Shown here in pieces: positions 1-9,771 of a stretch of 64,000 nucleotides of DNA. The notes under the pieces were generated by a model, which saw only the letters and a program-made list of their open reading frames with translations, was not told the DNA's origin and did not search any database. Location: positions 434,001-498,000 of the forward strand of contig NZ_JANZKZ010000002.1 of the NCBI RefSeq assembly GCF_025770725.1, given 5' to 3'. A program made the translations under genes and the position numbers. How positions within the stretch are numbered: the first letter of the stretch is position 1; each line of letters opens with the position of its first letter. The DNA comes from Sulfurospirillum oryzae (GTDB taxonomy: Bacteria; Campylobacterota; Campylobacteria; Campylobacterales; Sulfurospirillaceae).

Positions 1-503
1 TACGAAAAATAAAGTTTTCGCTCTTTATCGCCTACTTTGAAAATAGCCACAAACGTCCCATTACTTTTTTTCAACATGGTATCGGGAATGTGTATCCCCA
101 CTAATTGATACCGTTTAAAATCAACAGGGAGAGAAGATTTTGCAGAAATACGAGGTTTCTCTTCGATCAAAACAAATGGGGAAACCTCTTGAAATTTCTT
201 CAAAAAAGCATTTTCAATGGCATCTGATTTGCCCATAAGCGTACAATTTTGTTTGAAAATGACAATACCATCGCTACTGTCAATAACATTCATATTACGA
301 TCAGATAAAGCAGAAATAAGTACATTGGAATTGATAGAATACTGCATACGATCTTTAGGAATTTGGACAAGTACAGAGTCATCTTTGCCTTGGTAGCCAA
401 AAAATGAAGCTTTGATCGCATCTTGTTCAACACAGTATGTTTTGTCAATATAGATTGGTTCTGATGAAAAAAGGGAAGATAAAAAAAGAAGTAAAAATAA
501 AAT
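1..503 (-). CDS. flgA: FlgA-like flagellar P-ring assembly chaperone (partial, runs off left edge)
   Basis: The reverse strand is open from the tRNA end to the window edge, about 167 codons. It encodes a hydrophobic secretion-signal-like stretch ([14 protein letters not shown]), then a periplasmic-type domain, and ends at the edge in [20 protein letters not shown], which resembles the SAF-like C-terminal half of FlgA, the chaperone for FlgI P-ring assembly. The oddity is the start: no ATG, GTG or TTG lies in frame between the tRNA and the signal peptide. The nearest candidate is an ATT whose A is the last base of the tRNA CCA; in-frame GTG and TTG codons exist only further up, inside or beyond the tRNA. 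Family call is from pattern memory; the start is unresolved. Confidence 0.6.
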   Translation of the reverse strand, partial: MLFLLLFLSSLFSSEPIYIDKTYCVEQDAIKASFFGYQGKDDSVLVQIPKDRMQYSINSNVLISALSDRNMNVIDSSDGIVIFKQNCTLMGKSDAIENAFLKKFQEVSPFVLIEEKPRISAKSSLPVDFKRYQLVGIHIPDTMLKKSNGTFVAIFKVGDKERKLYFS

Positions 504-577
504 GGAGCGGGAAACGAGGTTCGAACTCGCGACCCCAACCTTGGCAAGGTTGTGCTCTACCACTGAGCTATTCCCGC
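503..577 (-). tRNA. tRNA-Gly (anticodon GCC), CCA encoded
   Basis: The reverse strand folds as a full cloverleaf: acceptor GCGGGAA pairing with TTCCCGC, D-arm AGCTCAGTGGTAGAGC, anticodon stem-loop AACCTTGCCAAGGTT with GCC at the anticodon position, and T-arm with GGTTCGAACCTC-type sequence. Discriminator T is followed by an encoded CCA (503-505). The flgA-like reading frame begins directly downstream with no spacer. Confidence 0.97.
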
Positions 578-674
578 AAAACGGACGGAATTCTACCAAA
601 AAAAACCCTTTATGTCAATCTATTTGGATTACAATTGTAGCACAAATAGATTTTAAAGGGCTTAGATTGATTTT

Positions 675-2300
675 TTAAACTTTAAAAATAGTGATTTCTT
701 TCTCTAATTCAGCCGTTGATGCATTAAGATTGGTTGAGACATTCATTAGATTATCGGCAATCTTTTTGTTTTCATGGGCAAGCCCTGTGGCTTCCTCAAC
801 ACCTTGTGTTAAAAGATCAATCTCTTTGGAGATACTCAACGCTTTTTCATAGGCGACATTGGTAATTTCTAAGCTTTTCGCTGTTTTTTCTTTGGTTTCA
901 TTTGCCATCGACGATATTTTAATAGCATTCTCGTTCAGATCAACGACTTTTTGGCTGTTTTCTTTGATATTTTCACTCGCACTTGAAACACTTTGAACCA
1001 CAACGCTGATCGTAACATCAATCTCTGAGAGTGATTTTTGTGTACGTTCCGCTAGTTTTCGTACTTCATCGGCAACCACAGCAAAACCGCGTCCATGTTC
1101 ACCTGCACGTGCTGCTTCTATGGCAGCATTAAGCGCTAAAAGATTTGTTTGATCGGCAATATCTTTAATCATTTCAAGAACTGAGCGTATCTGAGTTGTT
1201 TGTTCTGCGAGATCATGCATCTGCGAAGAGATATGCTGTTCATCTTGACTCACGCGATTGATGCTATCAACAATTTGATCGAGTGTATCGATCATTTGAT
1301 CAAGCATCACATAATCTTCTTTCATGTACGTAGCAGATGTTTCAGAAATATCGCGTGATTCTTGTAATTCTCGATTGATTTTAGAAGTCAGTTTTTTGAC
1401 GTTATCGACAATACCATCCTGATCTTCTGCAATGCTGGTTATTTTATGCGAAAAGCTTTGCATACTTTTGTTGATTTCAGAGTTTGATATCATCGTCACT
1501 TTAGCCTTAATCAAGGCTTGTTGCAATGTAGCAAGTAAGATATTGAGATTTTCACTGATATGTCCTATTTCATCATGATTGACAACAACAAGAGGGCGAT
1601 TGAGAGCTAAATCTTGCGTAATCTCAGATAAGTGAACACCGATGCGATCAATGCGTCTGACAATATAACGACTAATGGCAAGTAGAAGGCTGGAAGTAAT
1701 CGCTAAAATCAATAAAGAAATACCAATAACGAGATAAAGGTTTTTATCGAGTTTGGCACTGATTTCAACGCTGATGTCTTTGACTCTCTGATTGGTAAAC
1801 TTTGAGATATTATCAAAACGCTTTGAGATGTATTTGCAGTCTGATTCAATTTCAACCGCCATATCACCAATATCTTCGCGGTTATCTTTTACATAAAGTG
1901 CATAAATGCGTTCGTATTTTGGTGCTATCTTTTGGCTATAACGCTCATACGCTTCATTGAGGTTTTGTTTGAGCGTTGGTTCAGCGTAAAAGTCACTTTT
2001 CAGTGCTTTATCAAAAAATTCTTTCATCTGTTTTTCAATCAGTGGAAGACGATCTTTTGCTTGACCGGTAGGAAGAAATTCACTGGTAACGTGAATAAGG
2101 TCGTTTAAAATCAGCTCAAATTTATCACGAGCTGCTGTAATTTCACTATCAGGGACAACATTTTTTTCATAAATGGTCTCTAAAGAGTTTTTACCAATAA
2201 TACTAGAGTTAATACTCACATAACATAGAATTACTAAACCAAGAACTGTCACAATCGATATAAAAAGCAATTTCGTCGAGATCTTTATTTCGTTAAACAT
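675..2300 (-). CDS. Methyl-accepting chemotaxis protein (transmembrane chemoreceptor)
   Basis: Senses a periplasmic ligand and controls the CheA kinase. From the chosen ATG it has an N-terminal membrane helix (about residues 9-31), a helical periplasmic region of the 4HB type, a second membrane helix, a HAMP domain and a C-terminal signalling domain with the invariant hairpin-tip region around [20 protein letters not shown]. The frame extends upstream to a TTG at 2351, but that codon lies within a good sigma-70 promoter (TTGACC 2365-2370, TAACAT 2341-2346), whereas ATG 2300 is preceded by AAGGGAATGG. The ATG is therefore preferred, giving 541 residues. The ligand cannot be told from sequence. 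Confidence 0.93.
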   Translation of the reverse strand: MFNEIKISTKLLFISIVTVLGLVILCYVSINSSIIGKNSLETIYEKNVVPDSEITAARDKFELILNDLIHVTSEFLPTGQAKDRLPLIEKQMKEFFDKALKSDFYAEPTLKQNLNEAYERYSQKIAPKYERIYALYVKDNREDIGDMAVEIESDCKYISKRFDNISKFTNQRVKDISVEISAKLDKNLYLVIGISLLILAITSSLLLAISRYIVRRIDRIGVHLSEITQDLALNRPLVVVNHDEIGHISENLNILLATLQQALIKAKVTMISNSEINKSMQSFSHKITSIAEDQDGIVDNVKKLTSKINRELQESRDISETSATYMKEDYVMLDQMIDTLDQIVDSINRVSQDEQHISSQMHDLAEQTTQIRSVLEMIKDIADQTNLLALNAAIEAARAGEHGRGFAVVADEVRKLAERTQKSLSEIDVTISVVVQSVSSASENIKENSQKVVDLNENAIKISSMANETKEKTAKSLEITNVAYEKALSISKEIDLLTQGVEEATGLAHENKKIADNLMNVSTNLNASTAELEKEITIFKV

Positions 2301-2340
2301 TCCATTCCCTTGTCTTTTCACTTTGTCATTTTCTGACACA

Positions 2341-2370
2341 ATGTTATCCAAAAAGGAATGAAAAGGTCAA
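2341..2370 (-). promoter_or_regulatory. Sigma-70-type promoter of the chemoreceptor gene
   Basis: Reading the reverse strand, TTGACC (2370-2365) is followed after 18 nt by TAACAT (2346-2341), about 40 nt before the ATG at 2300. No sigma-28-like element was evident. Confidence 0.5.
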
Positions 2371-2420
2371 GTTTTTTAAACTATTTTTTAAAAAAGAGAT
2401 GTGAATGTTAAAAATAAATA

Positions 2421-3617
2421 TTATAGTAATAAAATTTTAATCTCTTCACCTGCTTCTACATGGGTACTTATTTCGTCACTTACCCATAATGCATTACTAT
2501 TTATAAGAGGTTTTACCATACCTGAGCCATATTTATTTTTATCAAAAACATGAAATGTGCCTTCTGAGAAATGACCTAAGACAAGGTTGACACGACCTGA
2601 TTTAACCGTAAAATGTTCACTATTTTGAGCATTTATTTCTTCAAAGTTAAATTTAATTTGACCTTGTAGCTTTTTAAGTAAAGGAATTAAAAATAAAAAG
2701 GTATTGGTATACGCTGCGAGTGGATTGCCAGGCATTGAAGCTACAATCGTCTCACCCATTTTACCCATCATTGTCGGTTTTCCTGGCTTTATATTGATGC
2801 CATGATATGAGGCTACAAAGCCATTGGCAAGTAATGCACGTTCAACAAAATCTGCCTCGCCCATGCTAACACCACCACTGGTAAGTAACACATCATACTG
2901 CTTCATGCGTTCAAAATAGACAATCGCAGCACCTAAATTATCAGGGATAACACCACAATAGTGTGCTTCAAAACCATGTTCGGCTAGCAAAGAAATTAAA
3001 GCAAGGGCATTAATGTCATATATCTCATCTTCACTCGCAAGTTCCCAGGGCGATTTAAGCTCATCACCTGTTGAAAAAACAGCGATGTGAAGCTTTTTAT
3101 AGACTTGCACCATACTGATACCTTGTGAGGCAAGAAGGGCGATTTCACGAGAACTAAGGCATATTCCTTTTTCCAATAAAAGAGAACCAACACGCTCCTC
3201 TTCACCTTTTAGACGCACGGCATTGCCCTTTTTCATAAAAGAAGAAAGGACCACTTGCGTTTCATCGTACGAAGAACAATCTTCAAAAGGAACAATCGTA
3301 TCGGCATCGTCAGGAATTTTTGCTCCTGTCATAATTTTATAGCACTCATTTTCGCCTAAACTTGGCTCAACAACCATGCCTGCAAGAATCGTTGTTTTAA
3401 TATGAAGTTCACTTAAATCTTCTTGGTATTTAAAAGCAAAACCATCCAATGCAGCGTTATTGTAAGAAGGGAGGTTTTTCTTACATGTAATCTCGCAAGC
3501 AAGGGTACGCCCAAGAGCATCAAAAAGACTTACCCATTCTAAGTGTGGCTTTGTCGTAACAAGCGAAAAACCCAAATTGATTGCTTCATCAAAACCAACG
3601 GAGTAATTTTTGTTCAT
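2421..3617 (-). CDS. moeA: Molybdopterin molybdenumtransferase MoeA
   Basis: Inserts molybdate into adenylylated molybdopterin, the last step of molybdenum cofactor synthesis, in the cytoplasm. The 398 residues match full-length MoeA: N-terminal domain with AALDGFAF and MTGAKIPDDADTIVPFE, central MoCF-type domain with FSTGDEL, TSGGVSMGEADF and PGKP, the MPGNPLAAYT loop, and a C-terminal beta domain. It lies 3 nt downstream of murA and is probably co-transcribed with it. Supports molybdo- or tungstoenzymes such as nitrate reductase or formate dehydrogenase, which are not in this window. Confidence 0.95.
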   Translation of the reverse strand: MNKNYSVGFDEAINLGFSLVTTKPHLEWVSLFDALGRTLACEITCKKNLPSYNNAALDGFAFKYQEDLSELHIKTTILAGMVVEPSLGENECYKIMTGAKIPDDADTIVPFEDCSSYDETQVVLSSFMKKGNAVRLKGEEERVGSLLLEKGICLSSREIALLASQGISMVQVYKKLHIAVFSTGDELKSPWELASEDEIYDINALALISLLAEHGFEAHYCGVIPDNLGAAIVYFERMKQYDVLLTSGGVSMGEADFVERALLANGFVASYHGINIKPGKPTMMGKMGETIVASMPGNPLAAYTNTFLFLIPLLKKLQGQIKFNFEEINAQNSEHFTVKSGRVNLVLGHFSEGTFHVFDKNKYGSGMVKPLINSNALWVSDEISTHVEAGEEIKILLL

Positions 3618-3620
3618 TTT

Positions 3621-4889
3621 CTATTCCTCTAGTCTTTCAATATGAGCGCCGAGTTTTGAAAATTTACCTTCCAAATCTTCATAACCTCGATCAAGATGAT
3701 AGATTCTGTGAATTTTAGTGGTTCCATCTGCCACAAGAGCCGCTAAAATAAGCGCTGAACTGGCTCTAAGATCGGTAGCCATAACATCAGCGGCATTGAG
3801 CTTCATTTTACCCTCAACCGTTGCACTATGACCTTTAAGTTTTATGTTTGCACCCATACGAGAGAGTTCACTCACGTGCATAAAGCGGTTTTCAAACAAA
3901 CGCTCATCGATAATGCTTGTCCCCTTAGCTTGTGTGCAGAGCGCCATAAACTGAGCTTGAAGGTCGGTTGGGAAGCCTGGGTATTCGGTTGTTTCGATAT
4001 CAGAAGGAAGGATTTTTTCTGCGGGATGAATGGTTAGAGTATCGTCTTTTTCGTCAATTTTAAAACCCATCTGCTCTAATTTTAAAATAACAGCATCAAG
4101 ATGGCGTGGATTGACATTTTTTAATGTAATTTTTGACTTGGTAATCGCACCAGCACACAAGTATGTACCCGCTTCAATACGATCTGGAATCACGCTAAAA
4201 TCTGGAATATCTAACAGCGTTCCGCCACTTCCTTTGATAACGAGTTTGGATGTTCCAATCCCTTCAATGCTAACCCCAGCTTCCGCTAAGACTTCACACA
4301 CTTGTACCACTTCAGGCTCTTTTGCAACATTGACAAGCGTTGTAACACCATGTGCTAGAGCCGCCGCCATGATGATATTCTCACTACCTGTCACCGTTAC
4401 TTTATCAAAAATAATGGTTGCACCTTTGAGTCCTTTAGGTGCTTTGGCTAAAACATAACCTTGTTTGATCTCGATGACAGCACCCATTTGCTCTAACGCT
4501 TTTAAGTGCAAATCAATCGGACGCTGTCCAATCGCACACCCACCAGGCAAAGAGACTTCACAATGTCCAAAACGTGCGAGCAATGGTCCAAGTGTTAAGA
4601 TAGATGCACGCATTTTTCGAACAATGTCATAATTTGCACAAGCAGAATTAACCGTTGTAGAGTCAACTTCAACAACATTTTTTTCTTTACATGTAAAGGT
4701 TGCGCCCAAATTTGAAAGCAGTTGCAACAATGTTTTTACATCAGCAACTTGAGGCATATTAGAAATAGTAATTTTTCGTTTTGAGAGAAGCGTTAACGCT
4801 AAAAGAGGAAGTGCGGCATTTTTGGCTCCAGAAATAGAGACCGATCCGCTAAGTTTTTGTTTCCCTTTGATCGCTAAATAATACATCAT
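3621..4889 (-). CDS. murA: UDP-N-acetylglucosamine 1-carboxyvinyltransferase MurA
   Basis: First committed step of peptidoglycan synthesis: transfer of enolpyruvate from PEP to UDP-GlcNAc. Length 422 is typical. Substrate loop SGAKNAALP near the N-terminus and the catalytic cysteine motif [11 protein letters not shown] with Cys118 (the fosfomycin target) are visible, with repeated inside-out alpha/beta segments. Two adjacent ATG codons (4889, 4886) can serve as start. One copy of the window's iterated palindrome lies inside (4686-4697), read as Phe-Thr-Cys-Lys. Confidence 0.97.
   Translation of the reverse strand: MMYYLAIKGKQKLSGSVSISGAKNAALPLLALTLLSKRKITISNMPQVADVKTLLQLLSNLGATFTCKEKNVVEVDSTTVNSACANYDIVRKMRASILTLGPLLARFGHCEVSLPGGCAIGQRPIDLHLKALEQMGAVIEIKQGYVLAKAPKGLKGATIIFDKVTVTGSENIIMAAALAHGVTTLVNVAKEPEVVQVCEVLAEAGVSIEGIGTSKLVIKGSGGTLLDIPDFSVIPDRIEAGTYLCAGAITKSKITLKNVNPRHLDAVILKLEQMGFKIDEKDDTLTIHPAEKILPSDIETTEYPGFPTDLQAQFMALCTQAKGTSIIDERLFENRFMHVSELSRMGANIKLKGHSATVEGKMKLNAADVMATDLRASSALILAALVADGTTKIHRIYHLDRGYEDLEGKFSKLGAHIERLEE
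4686..4697. repeat. Iterated palindrome TTTACATGTAAA, inside murA
   Basis: Perfect 12-mer, flanked by C and G so the symmetric unit is 14 bp (4685-4698). In the murA frame it reads Phe-Thr-Cys-Lys. Confidence 0.9.
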
Positions 4890-4991
4890 TCGTCGTTTCC
4901 TTTTAAAAGATAAGTTATTGTAGTTAAAAAATGATTAAAATTTCTATGAATTTTGGTAGAATTTGAATTACTAAGATTGTGAGGAATTTGA

Positions 4992-6899
4992 ATGCTTTTA
5001 GAACAATTTTTGCATGAAACGCGCTATCTTTCGATTGCTCATCTCTATTTTGATGAAGAAAAACTCTTTATTTTCAATCGTGCAAAAAATGAACATCCGA
5101 AATTTCAATCCTTTGATCTGCAAAAAGATATTAAGATTATTCCACCTGCTGATATTTTATTGATCGAAATAGGCGAAAGCACCAAAGAAAAACTCAAAGT
5201 GCTCGTAAGCCTTTTTGCCAAACATAAACCCATTGTCTCTTACCTTTTTGCAGATGATGTCGAAAACAGGCTTTTACTGAAGTTTGCTCTGCACTTCGGT
5301 ATCACCGATGTACTGCCTTTAAAGAATGAAGAGAGTTTACTGTTTTCCATTTTTACCAAAAATGCCAACAAACTTGATGATAAACTCTATACGTTCCAAA
5401 AAATTGAACTTGAAAAAAAGATAGAACACTTTTTCCCTTTCCTTGTCTTTCAAGGAGAAACGCTTACCTATGCCAATGCCAAAGCAAAAATGCTTTATGA
5501 AACCAACGATTTAACAGCACTTCAAGCACAAATAAATCGTGACGAAGAGTTATGTGAAGCACTCAAAGAAAATGGAGATGCACAAGGAAGCATCGTCATT
5601 GAAACTTCTGATGGAGAGCCTAACGTTTATCTGTGCGTCATCAAATCATTTCCTCAAAGTAGTGAAAAAATCGTCACATTGATCAATTATGACGGAGAAA
5701 GTGAACCTAAGCACCATAATACTCCTTCCATTCTCAATCGTTTTGATTTCGTGGATATACTCAAAGACCGCCTTGCACAACAAAGTGTTACAAAGTCGCC
5801 TATCTCACTTATTTTTATTAATATCTCAAACCTAGATAAACTCAACAAAACATTTACCAGCACAACACTTTATGATGCCTTTAAAAACTTGATGCTCAAA
5901 CTCTTTCAGCTTAAGGAAGAGGGACAAGAGATCATTCAGTGGAGCCCAAATTTATACATCATTATGGGCGAAAAAGATACCTTTGAGCACGCATGCGATC
6001 AAACGAGACATATCCAACAAGAGCTTATACATGCAACCGCCAATGAAAAAATAACACCCATCATTCTCACCTCAGCCTTTCACGTCGAATCCGATGATCT
6101 CAATGTTGTTATCGACTATATTGAAAAAATTAATACCAAAAATTTACTCCCGCATGACATCGAAAAAATTAAGTATTTTGAATTAGAGTATTTGGATAAC
6201 GTCATTGAAGAGCAAGAGCAAATTGCTTATTTGATGCATAATTGCGTCAACAATAAAATCCCTATTAAACTACTCAATATCTATAAAGGTCTTTGCATCA
6301 ATACCAATTCATTTATTTTGAAAATGACAGAAGATAGCTATCAAATGAGCTGTGAAAACCTTCAAGGCTACGCAATGCAATTAGAAGGAGAGACGGTTTT
6401 ACAAGCTCCTAATTTCTCAAAAGACATTAAAGCAGAGGTCTCGTTGGTAGATATTAAACGCTCTCTGGTTATCATCAAAAATCTCAAGTTTATGCCCTCA
6501 AGTGCAAACAATAGACAACATACACGTGTGCAGACCAGTGTACGAACACCTGTCCTCATAAAATACGCCCATCGCTCTTCCGCACAAGGCGATATTCTCG
6601 ATATTTCAGTCAATTCCATTGCTATGAAAGTAGGTAAATCATTTCGAGAAGAAGAGATGCTGAACCAAAAAGTACGGCTCAATTTTTCACTGCCAAACGA
6701 AGAGGGCGAAAATGGCTACGTGATTATGGATATTGAAGCAACTGTAACCTACATCGCACAAAGGGATGATTTTACAAAAATTGTCGTGATGTTAGGAAAC
6801 CTTCCAAAACCTTACGATGATTACTTGCTACGGTACATGTACAACCGTCAAAAAGAGCTAATTACTGAGATACGAAGGGCAACCAAAGCGTATAACTAA
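4992..6899 (+). CDS. PilZ-domain c-di-GMP effector with degenerate GGDEF-like middle
   Basis: A 635-residue cytoplasmic protein. Residues 1-130 look like a CheY-like or pseudo-receiver fold; a PAS-like segment follows; residues about 250-380 resemble a GGDEF fold (SLIFINISNLDKLNKTF, HACDQTRHIQQEL) with no GGDEF motif. The C-terminus is a PilZ domain: RQHTR near residues 508-512, then DILDISVNSIAMKV matching the (D/N)xSxxG-type second motif without its Gly. It probably binds c-di-GMP and regulates motility or surface behaviour, which is inference. It stands divergently from murA and convergently to larB; its stop codon abuts a 22-bp palindrome acting as a likely terminator. Confidence 0.75.
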   Translation: MLLEQFLHETRYLSIAHLYFDEEKLFIFNRAKNEHPKFQSFDLQKDIKIIPPADILLIEIGESTKEKLKVLVSLFAKHKPIVSYLFADDVENRLLLKFALHFGITDVLPLKNEESLLFSIFTKNANKLDDKLYTFQKIELEKKIEHFFPFLVFQGETLTYANAKAKMLYETNDLTALQAQINRDEELCEALKENGDAQGSIVIETSDGEPNVYLCVIKSFPQSSEKIVTLINYDGESEPKHHNTPSILNRFDFVDILKDRLAQQSVTKSPISLIFINISNLDKLNKTFTSTTLYDAFKNLMLKLFQLKEEGQEIIQWSPNLYIIMGEKDTFEHACDQTRHIQQELIHATANEKITPIILTSAFHVESDDLNVVIDYIEKINTKNLLPHDIEKIKYFELEYLDNVIEEQEQIAYLMHNCVNNKIPIKLLNIYKGLCINTNSFILKMTEDSYQMSCENLQGYAMQLEGETVLQAPNFSKDIKAEVSLVDIKRSLVIIKNLKFMPSSANNRQHTRVQTSVRTPVLIKYAHRSSAQGDILDISVNSIAMKVGKSFREEEMLNQKVRLNFSLPNEEGENGYVIMDIEATVTYIAQRDDFTKIVVMLGNLPKPYDDYLLRYMYNRQKELITEIRRATKAYN

Positions 6900-6919
6900 A
6901 TCTTTACATGTAAAGATTT
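6898..6919. terminator. Palindromic terminator-like hairpin built on the iterated palindrome
   Basis: A perfect 22-bp palindrome with TTTACATGTAAA at its centre (6903-6914) overlaps the PilZ gene stop codon (6897-6899) and is followed by TTTT on the + strand. A second core copy, TTACATGTAA, lies at 6938-6947 just before the convergent larB end (6960). Confidence 0.6.
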
Positions 6920-6959
6920 TTTGGATTAAAAAAAAACTTACATGTAAAGCTACAAATCG

Positions 6960-7706
6960 TCAAAGATGGTTAATAATACTCGCGTTATACGCCGCGCCAA
7001 AACCATTGTCAATGTTGACAACACTCACACCACTTGCACAGCTGTTGAGCATGGAAAGTAGGGCAGCAACGCCTCCAAAACTTGCACCGTATCCAACACT
7101 TGTGGGTACAGCGATGACGGGCTTGTCGACCAATCCGCCAATGACGCTTGCAAGTGCTCCTTCCATACCAGCGATGACAATGACCACTTTGGCATTTTGG
7201 ATGACATCTAAGTGTGCAAAAAGACGGTGAATTCCCGCAACACCTACATCGACCACTTTTTTAACATGATTGCCTAAAATACGAGCCGTCTCGTATGCTT
7301 CTTCCACCACGTAAAGATCGGATGTTCCAGCCGCAATAATGGCAATGTAACTATCTGGTGGTGTTGTAATCTCGCGCTCGATGGTAATGGTACGACCTAG
7401 CACATTGTATTTTGCCTCAGGGGCAATTTCTCGGACAGCTTTGTATGCTTTTTCATTCGCGCGAGTGATGAGAATGTTGTTTTCTTTATCAAGAAGTTTT
7501 TGGGTAATTTGAGCAATCTGCTCAGGCGTTTTACTTTCTCCATAGATGACTTCTGGATAACCCAAACGAACACCTCGATGATGATCTATTTTGGCAAAGT
7601 CCAACTCTTCAAAAGGTTGTCCTTTTATTTTTTGCATCGCATCGGCAATGCTGACATCACCCTTTTTAACCGCTTCTAAAAGTTTCTCGATTCCTTGTCC
7701 ACACAT
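6960..7706 (-). CDS. larB: LarB, nickel-pincer cofactor (NPN) biosynthesis carboxylase/hydrolase
   Basis: LarB carboxylates nicotinic acid adenine dinucleotide and cleaves off AMP, the first step of nickel-pincer nucleotide synthesis. The 248-residue protein has the PurE-like (AIR carboxylase) C-terminal half with AIIAAGTSD, VIAGMEGALASVIGGLVDKPVIAVPTSVGYG and an N-terminal segment FAKIDHHRGVRLGYPEVIYG conserved in the family. It is the last gene of larA-larC-larE-larB, starting 1 nt after the larE stop, so it is translationally coupled. Confidence 0.93.
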   Translation of the reverse strand: MCGQGIEKLLEAVKKGDVSIADAMQKIKGQPFEELDFAKIDHHRGVRLGYPEVIYGESKTPEQIAQITQKLLDKENNILITRANEKAYKAVREIAPEAKYNVLGRTITIEREITTPPDSYIAIIAAGTSDLYVVEEAYETARILGNHVKKVVDVGVAGIHRLFAHLDVIQNAKVVIVIAGMEGALASVIGGLVDKPVIAVPTSVGYGASFGGVAALLSMLNSCASGVSVVNIDNGFGAAYNASIINHL

Positions 7707-7707
7707 A

Positions 7708-8502
7708 TTACAGGCTCTTTTCTGCGACAGAACCTTGACGGTAACCTTCTAAATCAAGCGTTACATACACAAAACCTAATGACTTGAGATGATCTCTCAT
7801 TTCTCTCATACGAGCATCATTAATAAATCGAATCATCTCGCTCTCTGGCATCTCTATACGTACCAACCCATCAACATAGCGCACACGAATATGTCCATAT
7901 CCTTGGGTTATCATGTACCCCTCAGCATTGCCAACACAAGTGAGAGCTACGTCATTGATGGTTTGATTGTAAGGGAAACGGGTGAGCAAACATGCGTAGG
8001 AGGGCTTATCCCATGTACTTAGACCAAATTCTTTTGAAAGAGCACGAATTTCACTTTTGGTCAGTCCTGCATCTAACAAAGGTGTTTTGATGCCCAGTTC
8101 GCCAAGAGCAACACGCCCTGGACGAACTTCTTTCGTGTCATCCACATTACTCCCTTCAGCAACTGCACTAAAACCTTTTTGCTGTGCAAAATCAAGAAGC
8201 GAAGAGAAGAGAGCATGTTTGCATATGTAACAACGATTGTCAGGATTGCTCTTAACCGCTTCTATCCACGGCTTTTTCACCACTTCATGATGTACACCAA
8301 TCTCTTTGGCGATACGCACAGCATCAGTGATCTCCCAATCTGCAATATACGGCGTAGAAGCAGTAATCCCAATGGCTTTGTTTCCTAAAACATCGTAAGC
8401 AGTTTTGAGTAAAAAACTACTATCAACACCGCCTGAAAAGGCAACCAAAAGGCTGTCATAGGAAGCAATAATCTCTTTTAAATGTTCATATTTTTTATAC
8501 AT
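7708..8502 (-). CDS. larE: LarE, ATP-dependent sulfur insertase for the NPN cofactor (three-cysteine type)
   Basis: LarE adds the two sulfur atoms to the pyridinium dicarboxylate mononucleotide made by LarB. The 264-residue protein has the PP-loop SGGVDSS at residues 23-29, the family signature GSNVDDTKEVRPGR, and Cys at 91, 94 (CYIC) and 171 (SYACLLTRFPY). The Lactiplantibacillus enzyme sacrifices one cysteine; family members with a CxxC plus a third Cys bind a 4Fe-4S cluster and recycle sulfur. The arrangement here fits the cluster type, which is inference. Its start overlaps the larC end by 8 nt. Confidence 0.92.
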   Translation of the reverse strand: MYKKYEHLKEIIASYDSLLVAFSGGVDSSFLLKTAYDVLGNKAIGITASTPYIADWEITDAVRIAKEIGVHHEVVKKPWIEAVKSNPDNRCYICKHALFSSLLDFAQQKGFSAVAEGSNVDDTKEVRPGRVALGELGIKTPLLDAGLTKSEIRALSKEFGLSTWDKPSYACLLTRFPYNQTINDVALTCVGNAEGYMITQGYGHIRVRYVDGLVRIEMPESEMIRFINDARMREMRDHLKSLGFVYVTLDLEGYRQGSVAEKSL

Positions 8503-9754
8503 CTCTTTTTCTCTCTTTCATAGCGACGGTAACACTCTCGTAAACTCTTAAAATGGGCAGCTGGTGTTTAAGTGCTGCTTGTTTACACTCTTCGTATTCG
8601 GCTTTGTATTTGAGCATCTTTCCGCTCATAAAAACGCATTTGACATGAATATCACCGTAAGGCGTTGTAACGCTGATAATCTCACGATCTAAGGCCACTT
8701 TTTCAACACGTTGACGTCTAAGCCCTATGGAAGTTGTTTCTGAAAAGATCACCTCCATCGCTTCAGCTTCTTTCTCAGCACTGACTAAAACACTAAGCTT
8801 CACACCCAAGCGATTTTTCTTCGTCGTAATGGCTGTGGTATAGACATCTTTAACGCCTATTGAAAACAACCTCTCTTGCACGTAAGAGAGTATTTCAGGG
8901 CTCATATCATCAATGTTTGTCTCTAAAACGATCTCTTCATCCATCGTCGATACGATATCTTCTTCGATTTCACCTAAAAGCACACGTAACACGTTTGGAA
9001 TTGTAAACTCTTTGTGCCCAATGCCATAACCAATCTTCTCAATCATTAAAGATGGCTTCTCACAAAATTCATCCACATTGGCTTTAATGATCGCCGCACC
9101 TGTTGGTGTTGTGGTCTCAGAAGGTACACGACCCAATGTCACGGGTACATTTTTTAAGATCTCAAGCGTGGCAGGAGCTGGGACGGGCAATGTACCATGT
9201 TCGCAGTTCACAAACCCACCACCCAGCTCAATCTTAGTAGCGATAATTTTCTGGACATTTAAAGCCTCTAAACAGATAGCAGAGCCCACAATATCGACAA
9301 TCGAATCAACAGCTCCCACTTCATGAAAGCCTACATCTTGAGGCTCTTTACCGTGTATTTTCCCCTCAGCCAATGCCACACACCAAAACATTTTCAAGCT
9401 TCGCGCTTTAATGGCATCACTCAAAGCACTTTTTAAAATCAACGCTTCAATCGTCGCATACGTACGATGTTCATGATGGTGGTGTTCATGTGCATGAGAG
9501 TGTGGATGAACATGCCAGCCACTTTGAGGCGCATGATGATGCTCATGCACTTGCTTCGTAAGCTTCACATCAACTTTTGTCCCACTAATGCCCATTTTAC
9601 TGGCTTTTTGTATATCAATACTAAATTCAGTGTCCAAAGAAAGCTTGGAGAGCTCTTGCTTTAGGTAATCACTATCTACACCCAAGTCTATCATCGCGCC
9701 AAGGTGCATATCGCCGCTAATACCGCTAAAACAGTCATAATATAAAACTCTCAC
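8495..9754 (-). CDS. larC: LarC, nickel insertase (CTP-dependent cyclometallase), single uninterrupted ORF
   Basis: LarC inserts nickel into the dithio precursor to complete the nickel-pincer nucleotide. The 419-residue protein starts MRVLYYDCFSGISGDMHLGA and has a strongly histidine-rich insert at residues about 70-96 (EHHH, HVHPHSHAHEHHHHEH), probably nickel-binding, then GFHEVGAVDSIVDIVG and the C-terminal ETNIDDMSPE segment. In lactobacilli larC is split by a programmed frameshift; here it is one continuous frame. It lies between larA (17 nt gap) and larE (8 nt overlap). Confidence 0.94.
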   Translation of the reverse strand: MRVLYYDCFSGISGDMHLGAMIDLGVDSDYLKQELSKLSLDTEFSIDIQKASKMGISGTKVDVKLTKQVHEHHHAPQSGWHVHPHSHAHEHHHHEHRTYATIEALILKSALSDAIKARSLKMFWCVALAEGKIHGKEPQDVGFHEVGAVDSIVDIVGSAICLEALNVQKIIATKIELGGGFVNCEHGTLPVPAPATLEILKNVPVTLGRVPSETTTPTGAAIIKANVDEFCEKPSLMIEKIGYGIGHKEFTIPNVLRVLLGEIEEDIVSTMDEEIVLETNIDDMSPEILSYVQERLFSIGVKDVYTTAITTKKNRLGVKLSVLVSAEKEAEAMEVIFSETTSIGLRRQRVEKVALDREIISVTTPYGDIHVKCVFMSGKMLKYKAEYEECKQAALKHQLPILRVYESVTVAMKERKRDV

Positions 9755-9771
9755 AAGGCCTCTTTTTTACG

